Shown: positions 1 to 7,703 of the stretch, piece by piece
Position numbering within the stretch: the first letter of the stretch is position 1
Layout: every line of letters begins with the position of its first letter
DNA from: an uncultured Bacteroides sp.
GTDB taxonomy: Bacteria > Bacteroidota > Bacteroidia > Bacteroidales > Bacteroidaceae
NCBI GenBank assembly: GCA_900557355.1
Contig: USSR01000189.1
Coordinates: 1 to 10,545 of the forward strand
Reading direction: 5' to 3'
DNA: 10,545 nt
Translations under genes and position numbers: made by a program
The notes under the pieces: generated by a model
Told to the model about the DNA's origin: nothing
What the model saw: only the letters and a program-made list of their open reading frames with translations
Database searches by the model: none

Positions 1-143
1 ATTCATATATTGAATACGGACAGTGTACGCACCTTTAAGGAAATTACTGACTTATTCCGGGTAAAGTGATCTTTATCGACATATGGGCTACCTAGTGCGG
101 TCCTTGTCGTGCCTCGTTTGCACGACGGAACAACTGAAAGAAG
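1..143 (+). pseudogene. Decayed 3' fragment of a TlpA-like thioredoxin gene
   Basis: Bases 1-123 match 3483-3606 of the intact TlpA-like gene with five substitutions and one missing base. The match then jumps to bases 125-143, identical to 3882-3900, the codons just before the intact gene's stop. About 275 bp, covering most of the thioredoxin fold after the active site, is therefore missing. The missing base near position 56 shifts the frame, and the Trp codon of the WCGPC motif is an amber TAG at 93-95. No start codon or usable reading frame remains, so this is a dead paralogous copy rather than a gene. Its 5' part lies outside the window. The high remaining identity suggests a fairly recent duplication, or homogenisation by gene conversion. 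Confidence 0.9.
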
Positions 144-194
144 TATTTCTACGATAACGGAAGCCGCAATACAGTATTGAAATACAGATAAATT

Positions 195-224
195 TTTGCT
201 GGACTTATAACCTTGGTTTATTTG
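195..224 (+). promoter_or_regulatory. Predicted Bacteroides-type promoter of the GH127 operon
   Basis: TTTG at 195-198 could be the -33 element. TTTATTTG at 217-224 matches the Bacteroides -7 consensus TAnnTTTG at all but one fixed position, with an 18-base spacer. Transcription would begin about 50-60 bases before the GH127 start at 288. This is a pattern match only. The same position relative to the repeated leader is occupied by a perfect -7 element in the second copy at 3957-3964, which supports it. Confidence 0.5.
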
Positions 225-251
225 AGTAAATCCGATTCTTCGTTCGTATTA
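221..251 (+). repeat. Leader repeat, copy 1 (before GH127 gene)
   Basis: TTTGAGTAA at 221-229 is followed by ATTCTTCGTTCGTATTA at 235-251. The second block is identical over 17 bases to 3975-3991, in front of the alpha/beta-hydrolase gene, and the flanking TTTGAGT and CATAAAAACAA stretches are also shared. The block starts at the predicted -7 element and extends into the untranslated leader, so it is either a transcription-start context or a leader RNA element. Function unknown. Confidence 0.75.
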
Positions 252-287
252 ATATCATAAAAACAAGAAAGAATTAACAAATAAATT

Positions 288-2213
288 ATGAGAAATAAGA
301 ATTTAATCCTAATGACAATCTGTGCGGTTCTATCAACCGAACTTTCCGCCCAATCCATCTATCCCGGACAGCACACCGGAAAGATGAAAAAGGAAACCGT
401 AGCTCCGATGCAGGTTCAGAGTTTTGATTTAAAAGATGTACGTCTGCTTCCGAGCCGCTTCCGCGATAACATGATGCGGGACTCTGTCTGGATGACCTCG
501 ATAGCCACCAATCGTCTGCTACACAGCTTTCGCACCAATGCAGGCGTATTTGCCGGACGCGAAGGCGGATACATGACTGTAAAGAAACTAGGCGGTTGGG
601 AATCTCTTGACTGCGAACTGCGAGGACACACCGCAGGGCATCTGCTATCAGCCTATGCATTAATGTATGCGGCTACCGGAAGTGAGATATTCAAACTGAA
701 AGGTGACAGTCTGGTCAATGGGCTGGCCGAAGTACAGACAGCGTTGGGAAACGGATATCTCAGTGCTTATCCGGAAGAGTTGATTAATAGGAATATACGG
801 GGTACAAGCGTATGGGCACCCTGGTACACTCTCCATAAACTCTTCTCAGGATTAATTGACCAATATCTCTATACAGACAACAAACAGGCGCTCGATGTTG
901 TGACCCGTATGGGCGACTGGGCTTATAACAAGCTAAAGCCTCTGGATGAAACTACCCGAAAGAGAATGATACGGAACGAGTTCGGTGGTGTAAACGAGTC
1001 TTTCTATAATCTCTACGCAATTACAGGCGATGAGCGTTACCGTTGGCTCGCCGATTTTTTCTATCATAATGATGTCATCGATCCCTTGAAAGAACAATGT
1101 GATGACTTGGGAACCAAACACACCAATACCTTCATCCCCAAGGTTCTGGCCGAAGCCCGTAACTATGAGCTGACGAAAAGTGCAGAAAGCCGTACACTAA
1201 CTGACTTCTTTTGGCACACTATGATTAATCATCATACTTTTGCCCCCGGTTGCAGCAGTGATAAGGAACACTTCTTCGATCCGAAACAGTTCTCCAAACA
1301 CCTCACTGGATATACCGGAGAAACATGTTGCACATACAATATGCTGAAATTAAGCCGTCACCTGTTCTGCTGGACAGGCGATGCCTCCATAGCCGACTAC
1401 TACGAACGGGCACTCTATAACCATATCTTAGGACAGCAAGACCCTGAAACCGGAATGGTTACCTATTTTCTGCCCCTGCTGTCCGGCTCGCACAAAGTGT
1501 ACAGCACACAGGAGAACTCTTTCTGGTGTTGTGTAGGTAGCGGATTCGAAAACCATGCCAAATACGGAGAAGCGATTTATTACCATAATGATAAAGGTAT
1601 TTATGTGAATCTCTTCATCCCTTCGGAAGTAAACTGGGAAGAAAAAGAAATGGTTATCCGTCAGGAAACTGCCTTCCCGGCAAAAGAAACAACGGCACTG
1701 ACCATCCATGCGAAAAAGCCGGTAGAAACCACCGTGTATCTGCGCTATCCATCATGGAGCAAGAAGGTGACAGTCAAGGTTAACGGCAAACGGGTTTCTG
1801 TAAAACAAAAACCGGGTTCATACATTGCCGTGACGCGCCAATGGAAAGACGGAGACAAGATTGAGGCCAATTATCCAATGGAAATACAGTTGGAAACCAC
1901 TCCCGATAATCCTCAGAAGGGCGCATTGATATATGGTCCGTTAGTATTGGCGGGTGAACTCGGTACTGAAGGAATGCAGTCTCCGGCTCCTTTCTCCAAC
2001 CCGGAGCTTTACAATGATTACTACACTTATGATTATCATATTCCGGCAGGGCTAAACACCACATTACAGGTAGACCTGAAACATCCTGAACGTTGCCTGC
2101 AACGCACAGGGAAGAGTTTGGAATTCAGGAATCAGCAAGGCACGCTTTTAAAGCCTCTGTATGATTTGCATCGCCAGCGCTACGTTGTATATTGGGATTT
2201 AAGAACAAAGTAG
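288..2213 (+). CDS. GH127/GH146-type beta-L-arabinofuranosidase (DUF1680)
   Basis: This 641-residue exported glycoside hydrolase of the DUF1680 superfamily has family members that release beta-L-arabinofuranose from plant glycans. Residues 1-21 form a signal peptide ending SAQ, so it is probably periplasmic. An (alpha/alpha)6 barrel covers roughly residues 45-435, followed by beta-sandwich domains. The cysteine-zinc catalytic site of the family is visible: GETCC places Glu345 and Cys347, and FWCC places Cys414 and Cys415. These correspond to Glu338, Cys340, Cys417 (nucleophile) and Cys418 of Bifidobacterium HypBA1. Glu327 is a candidate acid/base. Length is normal for the family. The ATG is preceded by an A-rich leader, and the stop codon abuts the ATG of the next, broken gene, which indicates an operon. 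GH127 and GH146 cannot be told apart by eye, so no symbol is given. Confidence 0.9.
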   Translation: MRNKNLILMTICAVLSTELSAQSIYPGQHTGKMKKETVAPMQVQSFDLKDVRLLPSRFRDNMMRDSVWMTSIATNRLLHSFRTNAGVFAGREGGYMTVKKLGGWESLDCELRGHTAGHLLSAYALMYAATGSEIFKLKGDSLVNGLAEVQTALGNGYLSAYPEELINRNIRGTSVWAPWYTLHKLFSGLIDQYLYTDNKQALDVVTRMGDWAYNKLKPLDETTRKRMIRNEFGGVNESFYNLYAITGDERYRWLADFFYHNDVIDPLKEQCDDLGTKHTNTFIPKVLAEARNYELTKSAESRTLTDFFWHTMINHHTFAPGCSSDKEHFFDPKQFSKHLTGYTGETCCTYNMLKLSRHLFCWTGDASIADYYERALYNHILGQQDPETGMVTYFLPLLSGSHKVYSTQENSFWCCVGSGFENHAKYGEAIYYHNDKGIYVNLFIPSEVNWEEKEMVIRQETAFPAKETTALTIHAKKPVETTVYLRYPSWSKKVTVKVNGKRVSVKQKPGSYIAVTRQWKDGDKIEANYPMEIQLETTPDNPQKGALIYGPLVLAGELGTEGMQSPAPFSNPELYNDYYTYDYHIPAGLNTTLQVDLKHPERCLQRTGKSLEFRNQQGTLLKPLYDLHRQRYVVYWDLRTK

Positions 2214-2432
2214 ATGAAAAAGACTCTTCTTACAGTTTCTCTTTGTGGAATATATCTTTCACTTGTATCATGCCGCCCTGCCGTTAACCGGCAGGCGGCT
2301 TATGATTTTACACCACTCGATTCCATCATCACGGGTTAGGTAGACAAAGAGTATTATCCCAGTGCCGCCATCTGCGTAGTGAAAGATATAACAGAAAATA
2401 ATTGTCCCAGTGTAACCTTATCACTATTTTAG
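2214..2432 (+). pseudogene. N-terminal remnant of a serine-hydrolase (beta-lactamase-class) lipoprotein
   Basis: The ATG directly follows the GH127 stop codon. The reading frame encodes a lipoprotein signal with lipobox LVSC (Cys20), then YDFTPLDSIITG, an amber codon at 2337-2339, and in the same frame VDKEYYPSAAICVVKD. This resembles the N-terminal start of class-C beta-lactamase-like serine hydrolases (PF00144), where a Trp would fit the amber position (TGG to TAG). After VVKD the resemblance ends and the frame closes at 2430-2432. The catalytic SxxK and YxN motifs and some 300 or more residues are absent. The 41-residue product that could still be made would be a signal peptide with a short tail. 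The assignment rests on a short stretch; the broken state is clear. Confidence 0.7.
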
Positions 2433-2468
2433 CGTCTCAGATTATGAACCATAATAAAAAAACAAATA

Positions 2469-3911
2469 ATGAAATTTATCAAATCTTTATGCCTTACCGG
2501 CATAGCAACCACTATGTTCCTAAGCGGATGTACCCAGAAGAGCATTACTTTAGAAGGCAAAGTAACGAATACATCCGGCGCTCCCATTGTATATAACATC
2601 ACTACAGATGGCATTTACTTACCGAACAAGATTGATACTTTACGCTTAAATGCCGACAGCACGTATCAGATTACCTTACCTGTAAACGGGAACGAAAAGC
2701 TGACTCTTTTTCTATATGGTGAGCGAAACTTAGGTAGTATCTATCTTACTCCGGGAAAACAGACGCTTGATATCGATGCTTCCAAATCTAATGAACTGAA
2801 TCCGGTTGACAGCTTGACGAAAGAAAATGAAATACTCAAGAAGTTGGCTGATCTGAATGAAAACGTATTTAATCTACGTGCACGCGAGGGAGATGTCTTT
2901 AACGTCAGTAAGGACACGGTTGCCTCATCCGTATATCAAAAGCTGACAGACTACGCTACTACATTAGAAAAAGAAGTGACAGGAGTGGACAATCAGTTCA
3001 GGCAGAGAGCCGTACAAGATATACGTATACAGGCTTTGATGGCATATATGAATCAATATTTCGGTAACTACCGGAGAGGTTCCGAAACAGTCAGGAAAGA
3101 ATGGGACGACACTTACGCCCAGATGTTGGATTTTGCAAACGTCGGTCAGGCTGAAAGTGCATTCTCACCCGCATTTGCAGATGTCATATCGAGTATGGCA
3201 GGCATAGATATTTTTATGAAACATGAAAGGCGCACGAATGATGACAATGAACGCAATCAGCTGTTATTCGATTGGTATAAAGCAAATCTACAAGGCCGGG
3301 TACAAGAAGCTGCAATGGGACTTCTCATTCTGGAAGACGAAAGCCGCGAATATTTTGCAACTGGTATTCCTGCACTGTATGAGGAATTCAAGACATTATA
3401 TCCGAAAAGCGTACTGATGCCGAAATTAGAAACAGCGATACAGAAGAACAAAGCGTTCAATGAAGCCGAACTTCCGAAAGACATTCATATATTGAATACG
3501 GACAGTGTACGCACCTTTAAGGAAATTACTGACTTATACCCGGGTAAAGTGATCTTCATCGACGTATGGGCTACCTGGTGCGGTCCTTGTCGTGCTTCGT
3601 TTGCACACATCAAACCTTTGCAGAAATATGCTGCTGAAAATAATATCGTGTTATTGTATGTTTCCATCGATACTCCCCAAAAAGCCGAACTCTGGAAAAA
3701 AATGACAGGGCACTATAACTTAAAAGGAGAGCATGTCATCATCAACGAAGCTTTCAAAATGGAAATTTATGAGAAGTTCGGGCGGAACGGCATACTGTCA
3801 ATCCCGCATTATGCCATTGTCAATAAAGAAGGGGAATTGCAATTCCCATCGGCAGCCAGCCCGGAAAATATGGATAAGCTAACGGAACAACTGAAAGAAG
3901 CCTCTAAATAA
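2469..3911 (+). CDS. TlpA/ResA-like thioredoxin-fold lipoprotein
   Basis: This 480-residue envelope lipoprotein has lipobox LSGC with acylated Cys21. The following TQKS lacks the acidic lipoprotein export signal of Bacteroidetes surface lipoproteins, which favours a periplasm-facing location. Residues about 25-105 form a beta-rich DUF4369-like domain, and about 115-335 a helical linker domain. Residues about 336-480 are a thioredoxin fold with the active site WCGPC at 370-374 and the cis-proline in SIPHY (Pro446). Both cysteines are present, so disulfide exchange is plausible. Proteins with this DUF4369-helical-thioredoxin arrangement are common in Bacteroides PULs, but their partner is not known. 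One possibility is redox care of secreted cysteine enzymes such as the neighbouring GH127/GH146-type protein. The gene starts 36 bases after the hydrolase remnant and is probably in the GH127 operon. A damaged second copy lies at 1-143. Confidence 0.92.
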   Translation: MKFIKSLCLTGIATTMFLSGCTQKSITLEGKVTNTSGAPIVYNITTDGIYLPNKIDTLRLNADSTYQITLPVNGNEKLTLFLYGERNLGSIYLTPGKQTLDIDASKSNELNPVDSLTKENEILKKLADLNENVFNLRAREGDVFNVSKDTVASSVYQKLTDYATTLEKEVTGVDNQFRQRAVQDIRIQALMAYMNQYFGNYRRGSETVRKEWDDTYAQMLDFANVGQAESAFSPAFADVISSMAGIDIFMKHERRTNDDNERNQLLFDWYKANLQGRVQEAAMGLLILEDESREYFATGIPALYEEFKTLYPKSVLMPKLETAIQKNKAFNEAELPKDIHILNTDSVRTFKEITDLYPGKVIFIDVWATWCGPCRASFAHIKPLQKYAAENNIVLLYVSIDTPQKAELWKKMTGHYNLKGEHVIINEAFKMEIYEKFGRNGILSIPHYAIVNKEGELQFPSAASPENMDKLTEQLKEASK

Positions 3912-3964
3912 ACAATTGTTAACGAGTACCAAAACACACCAAAATACAGGTTCCTTTATCTTTG
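3911..3964 (+). promoter_or_regulatory. Predicted promoter of the alpha/beta-hydrolase gene
   Basis: TATCTTTG at 3957-3964 is a perfect match to the Bacteroides -7 consensus TAnnTTTG and lies 49 bases before the ATG at 4014. No good TTTG -33 element is present at the expected distance (around 3934), which would fit an activator-dependent promoter. A perfect 10-bp palindrome AACAATTGTT sits at 3911-3920, overlapping the TlpA-like stop codon, and is a possible but unsupported operator. Confidence 0.55.
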
Positions 3965-3991
3965 AGTGAAGCTTATTCTTCGTTCGTATTA
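3961..3991 (+). repeat. Leader repeat, copy 2 (before alpha/beta-hydrolase gene)
   Basis: TTTGAGTGAA followed by ATTCTTCGTTCGTATTA (3975-3991) and then a CATAAAAACAA stretch. The 17-base core is identical to copy 1 at 235-251, and the spacing from the -7 element is the same. In both places the sequence lies just after a TlpA-like 3' end (decayed at 1-143, intact at 3911). The TlpA-like gene and leader were therefore probably duplicated as one unit. Confidence 0.75.
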
Positions 3992-4013
3992 TACAACATA
4001 AAAACAAAGAACT

Positions 4014-5627
4014 ATGAATAAATATAGACTGCTTTTTTCAATTATCCTCTTGCTTTTCCTCCCTCCCTGTTTGCGAGCAGGGGAATGGCAATGGTCTGTG
4101 ACTCTTGACGGATTTATTTCCAACGAAACAAACCGGAATCCTACAGCTTTCTTGTGGATACCCGCTGACTGTATGCAGGTAAAAGCAATTATTGTAGGAC
4201 AACACAATATGAGCGAAGAAACTCTTTTTGATAATCCACTTTTCCGCGAAAAGATGCAGAAGCTGGGAATCGGCTTTGTATGGATAACTCCCGGTATCGA
4301 TCAGCAATGGAATGTATCGAAAGGCACACAACAGATATTTGAGAAAATGATGGTCGACCTGGCAGACGTCAGCGGATATAGCGAACTGAAAAATGTCCCC
4401 ATCGTTCCCATAGGCCATTCGGCTATGGCTACTTATCCCTGGAATTTTGCCGCATGGAATCCGGAACGTACTTTGGCCATCATTTCCCTGCATGGCGATG
4501 CTCCGCGTACGAATCTTACCGGCTACGGACGTGAGAACTTGGAATGGGGACGTACCCGTAATATCGATGGAATACCCGGACTGATGATTGAAGGAGAATA
4601 TGAATGGTGGGAAGCCCGGGTAAATCCGGCACTAGCCTTCCGCATGATGTATCCTGAAAGTTGCATCTCGTTTCTGTGTGACGCAGGACGGGGACATTTC
4701 GATGTGGCAGATGAGACAGCCGCATACATTGCTCTATTTCTGGAAAAAGCTATCAATCAACGACTGACTGATGAAGTAACGAAAGACGGTAAAGTAAAAC
4801 TGAATCCGGTAAACCCAACCAAAGGCTGGCTGGCAGAACGCTGGCATCCCGATCAAAAGAAGCGAGTCAAAGCTGCCCCCTATTCACAATATAAAGGTGA
4901 TCCTCATGATGCTTTCTGGTATTTTGACCGTGAAATAGCGGAAGCGACTGAAGCACGGTATACGCAAAGCCGCGGAAAGAAAGAACAGTATCTGGGTTTT
5001 GAGCAAAACGGCAGTTTACTGACATACGACAAGAAGCAGCATGTACGTGTACAGCCCCGCTTCAATCCGGAAGCCGATGGAATCACTTTCCATCTGAAAG
5101 CCGTATGTACGGATTCCCTGAGAACCAAACTATCTGATGAGCATACAGATGCAACACCGGTAATCAGCCGCATCTGTGGACCAGTAGAAAAGGTAAATGA
5201 CACCACATTCATGGTATCTTTCTATCGGATGGGTATGAATAATCCGCGCCGTACCAGTGATATATGTCTGTTGGCAAGCCAGACAGGAGACCGGAAGTAT
5301 AAAAGTGCTGTTCAGGAAGTCAGTATCCGCATCCCTTACCGGAATACGGAAGGACAAAGGCAATACATATTATTTCCAGGATTACCCGATGTGAAAGCGG
5401 GAAGCAGTCCTTTATCTTTAAAAGCCACAAGTGATTGTGGACTGCCCGTCTCTTACTACATCAAAGAAGGTCCGGCTGAGATAGAAAAAGAGCAAATTGT
5501 ATTCACTCCTATCCCACCCCGCAGTAAATTTCCGGTAAAAGTAACGGTAGTTGCCTGGCAATACGGTATTGCAGGCAAAGTACAAACGGCCGAGCCGGTG
5601 GAACGCAGTTTTTATATCCTGAAATAA
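4014..5627 (+). CDS. Exported alpha/beta-hydrolase of unknown specificity (possible carbohydrate esterase)
   Basis: This 537-residue protein has a signal peptide ending CLRA (about residue 22). Residues about 30-250 read as an alpha/beta-hydrolase: a VGQHN turn at 61-65 is a possible oxyanion region, GHSAM at 134-138 is a nucleophile elbow with Ser136, and GRGHFD supplies a likely catalytic His228. Glu193, Glu195 or Asp223 could be the acid. The segment about 255-340 carries conserved-looking Trp- and Tyr-rich stretches (GWLAERWHPDQ, DAFWYFDREIA). The last about 200 residues appear beta-rich and may form one or two sandwich domains. I do not recognise a named carbohydrate-esterase family; it lacks the GCSRxGK motif of CE15. 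Placement among glycan-degrading genes suggests removal of an acyl or methyl ester from the same glycan, which is inference. It has its own promoter and is convergent with GH97, 50 bases away. Confidence 0.8.
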   Translation: MNKYRLLFSIILLLFLPPCLRAGEWQWSVTLDGFISNETNRNPTAFLWIPADCMQVKAIIVGQHNMSEETLFDNPLFREKMQKLGIGFVWITPGIDQQWNVSKGTQQIFEKMMVDLADVSGYSELKNVPIVPIGHSAMATYPWNFAAWNPERTLAIISLHGDAPRTNLTGYGRENLEWGRTRNIDGIPGLMIEGEYEWWEARVNPALAFRMMYPESCISFLCDAGRGHFDVADETAAYIALFLEKAINQRLTDEVTKDGKVKLNPVNPTKGWLAERWHPDQKKRVKAAPYSQYKGDPHDAFWYFDREIAEATEARYTQSRGKKEQYLGFEQNGSLLTYDKKQHVRVQPRFNPEADGITFHLKAVCTDSLRTKLSDEHTDATPVISRICGPVEKVNDTTFMVSFYRMGMNNPRRTSDICLLASQTGDRKYKSAVQEVSIRIPYRNTEGQRQYILFPGLPDVKAGSSPLSLKATSDCGLPVSYYIKEGPAEIEKEQIVFTPIPPRSKFPVKVTVVAWQYGIAGKVQTAEPVERSFYILK

Positions 5628-5677
5628 CTGCAACTACCAAGTAACTTTTATTCTATCTGTCACTTTTACATATTTCA

Positions 5678-7609
5678 TCACAACTTCTGTTGTTTATAGG
5701 TTTTCAAAGATTTATCCTTAGTCAGCTCGGGCACTAAACGAATGGCAGAACCTCCCGAAGCCCTCAGATTAAAATGCAACACAGTCTTGGCATTGACACG
5801 GAATTTTGAGACTCTGACTTTCGTTCGTGTAGGAATAGATTTGTCGCCATCCGTATAGATTTCAGCCACATAATCTTTTCCGGCAGGCAGAAAACTCAAA
5901 TCAACCGGTAACGTCCGTGCATCATTATTTGTAATTGAACCTATGAACCATTCCTCTCCTTTCCGGCGAGCCACAGTAATAAACTCACCGACTTCACCTT
6001 GTAAAACCTTCGTATCATCCCAGGTGGTGTACACATCATCAAAGAACTTTAATTCCGGTTCGTCCTGCGAATCCGAAGGCTTATCATACCAATACATATA
6101 TTGCAGGGGACTGTAATAGACAGCTGCTAATGCCAGTTGATGCGCCGGTGTAGTCTGGATGGACTTAGAACGAGGAACACCATAATTATCTTTTTCAACG
6201 TTCAGCCTGCCAAAGTCCTGGCGATAGTAACATATTGTATAATCGGCTGCTCCGGCTACAAAGCGGGTAAAAGGCAACGTAACATTGTGAGTGGCATCCG
6301 GAAATTCTTCATTGCCGCGAATACCTTCCTGAGTCATCAGATTAGGATAAGTACGACTAAAGCCTGTCGGACGGTATTCATCATGAATGTCCACCATCAG
6401 TCCATAATCAGCACACTTCTTTACGGCTTCGTGCATCCACTTAGTCCACACCTGCGAACCCACCTGTACGAACCCAAACTTAATCCCCGAAATTCCCCAT
6501 GATTTATACAAAGGAAGTATCTCATCCAACTGTTGCTGCAAAGCCCGTTGATTGACATAGAGTATAACTCCGATACCATGCTGCTTTGCATAAGCAACCA
6601 CTTCTTTCAGATTCAGGGCATCTATTTTCGGATTTCTACGCGGATCGAGTGTTACGGTAGTAGCGTCAGAAGCCTTATCATACTCAAAACCATACCACCC
6701 GGCATCAAAATGAATATATTGCAGATTCCGTTTTACAGCAAAGTCTACCAAAGCTTTTCCACCTTCTGTGGTCAAGGTCACTTCACGCATCACCTTTCCC
6801 GGTTTAATCCAGGAAGTATCCTTAATCCGACATGGCGGATTAAGATTTAACAGAATATCGTTGTGTTCCAAAATCTCACCCGGCTTGTCAGCACACATGA
6901 TTACACGCCACGGAGTAGAATAAGGAGCAATATCTTCTACCGGACCATACATAGCCGATATAACCGTATTCTTTTTAGTCGGTGACACATTGAACTTCGT
7001 ACGTACATAATCCACCACTTGCGCTTCAGCCAGGCAGACATATCCTCCATCTGCCAGTGTCAGCAGCAACGGACGGTCCGATTCACCCGACCAGTTTTCA
7101 AGAGGCAGATAAGAATACGGGGTCTGGGCTTTGGGAGTAAAATAGGCTTTAGTACCTTCGGGCATGGTATATTCTGTATACTCATCTGTAATCTTCAGAT
7201 ATTGTCCACCCGGAAAATGGTAACGGAAGGCAATTCCCTCATCATAGGCTCGGACATCAAAAATAAGCTTATCACGTCCGTTCTGACGGTTGACAACTAT
7301 TTTCCATGCATGATAGCAGTCTTTAATTTCACTTCTTTCGCCATAAACCGGATGCCAGATCGTATCTTTCCGACTACTATCCACAGTCCCTATTTCAAGT
7401 CCATCCCGCCATTCTACATTTGCATTGATTCCCAATAAGGAAGGTTTTACTGTCTGTTTTCCGTTCCAGGTCAAAGAATAATGTAACTGTCCACCGCTAT
7501 CACTCAACGTAAACTGGTATTTTCCATCCGGTGATGTCATATTCACCTCTTTGCCCTGTACACTCAAAGACAAAACTACACATAATACTCCTACAAATAA
7601 TTTTTTCAT
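5678..7609 (-). CDS. Glycoside hydrolase family 97 enzyme
   Basis: This 643-residue protein has a signal peptide ending VQG (about residue 19), so it is probably periplasmic. It has the three GH97 parts: N-terminal beta-super-sandwich (about 20-275), catalytic (beta/alpha)8 barrel (about 276-540) and C-terminal beta domain (about 550-630). HDEYRPTG (409-416), RTYPNLMTQEG and RGNEE are family hallmarks. Glu434 aligns with the general acid (Glu470 of BT1871, Glu532 of SusB). GIKFGF places Gly379 where retaining members carry the nucleophile Asp, exactly 55 residues before Glu434 as in BT1871 (Asp415/Glu470). Asp410 replaces SusB Glu508, and the SusB Glu439 position appears to be Asn/Gln in LYVNQRA. 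Known GH97 activities include alpha-glucosidase, alpha-galactosidase and beta-L-arabinopyranosidase; the activity here cannot be named. It is divergent from the lyase gene. Confidence 0.93.
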   Translation of the reverse strand: MKKLFVGVLCVVLSLSVQGKEVNMTSPDGKYQFTLSDSGGQLHYSLTWNGKQTVKPSLLGINANVEWRDGLEIGTVDSSRKDTIWHPVYGERSEIKDCYHAWKIVVNRQNGRDKLIFDVRAYDEGIAFRYHFPGGQYLKITDEYTEYTMPEGTKAYFTPKAQTPYSYLPLENWSGESDRPLLLTLADGGYVCLAEAQVVDYVRTKFNVSPTKKNTVISAMYGPVEDIAPYSTPWRVIMCADKPGEILEHNDILLNLNPPCRIKDTSWIKPGKVMREVTLTTEGGKALVDFAVKRNLQYIHFDAGWYGFEYDKASDATTVTLDPRRNPKIDALNLKEVVAYAKQHGIGVILYVNQRALQQQLDEILPLYKSWGISGIKFGFVQVGSQVWTKWMHEAVKKCADYGLMVDIHDEYRPTGFSRTYPNLMTQEGIRGNEEFPDATHNVTLPFTRFVAGAADYTICYYRQDFGRLNVEKDNYGVPRSKSIQTTPAHQLALAAVYYSPLQYMYWYDKPSDSQDEPELKFFDDVYTTWDDTKVLQGEVGEFITVARRKGEEWFIGSITNNDARTLPVDLSFLPAGKDYVAEIYTDGDKSIPTRTKVRVSKFRVNAKTVLHFNLRASGGSAIRLVPELTKDKSLKTYKQQKL

Positions 7610-7674
7610 TTCAGAATTCTACTTTATATTATTACTTTACATATCAATAAACCGCCTTAAAAATGCTTTCATAC

Positions 7675-7703
7675 CATAATTCATAATTCATAATTCATAA
7701 TTC
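7675..7703 (-). repeat. Four-copy CATAATT heptamer tandem repeat
   Basis: The plus strand has four perfect copies of CATAATT from 7675 to 7702, plus one extra C. The array directly abuts the predicted GH97 -7 element, so it would span the transcription start and the first bases of the GH97 leader. Read on the minus strand every unit contains an ATG. Because seven is not a multiple of three, successive ATGs fall in different frames. Confidence 0.85.

Noticed and set aside
93..2339. Two Trp-to-TAG changes (93-95 and 2337-2339) could suggest amber recoding.
   Set aside because: Both lie in fragments with other disabling lesions, the GH127 gene itself ends in TAG, and the long intact genes show no internal TAG.
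2402..2596. A 64-codon plus-strand reading frame overlapping the start of the TlpA-like gene.
   Set aside because: It lies in another frame of the TlpA-like signal and N-terminal region, shows no signal peptide or domain, and begins within the hydrolase remnant.
3911..3920. Palindrome AACAATTGTT as an operator.
   Set aside because: It is short, AT-rich, overlaps a stop codon and has no counterpart at the sister promoter near 195-224, so it is mentioned only as a possibility.
4038..4493. A 151-codon minus-strand reading frame antisense to the alpha/beta-hydrolase gene.
   Set aside because: It is a shadow of a clear coding sequence with signal peptide and nucleophile elbow on the plus strand.
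7019..7438. A 139-codon plus-strand reading frame antisense to the GH97 N-terminal domain.
   Set aside because: GH97 motifs are continuous on the minus strand through this interval, and the plus-strand product has no recognisable composition or start signal.
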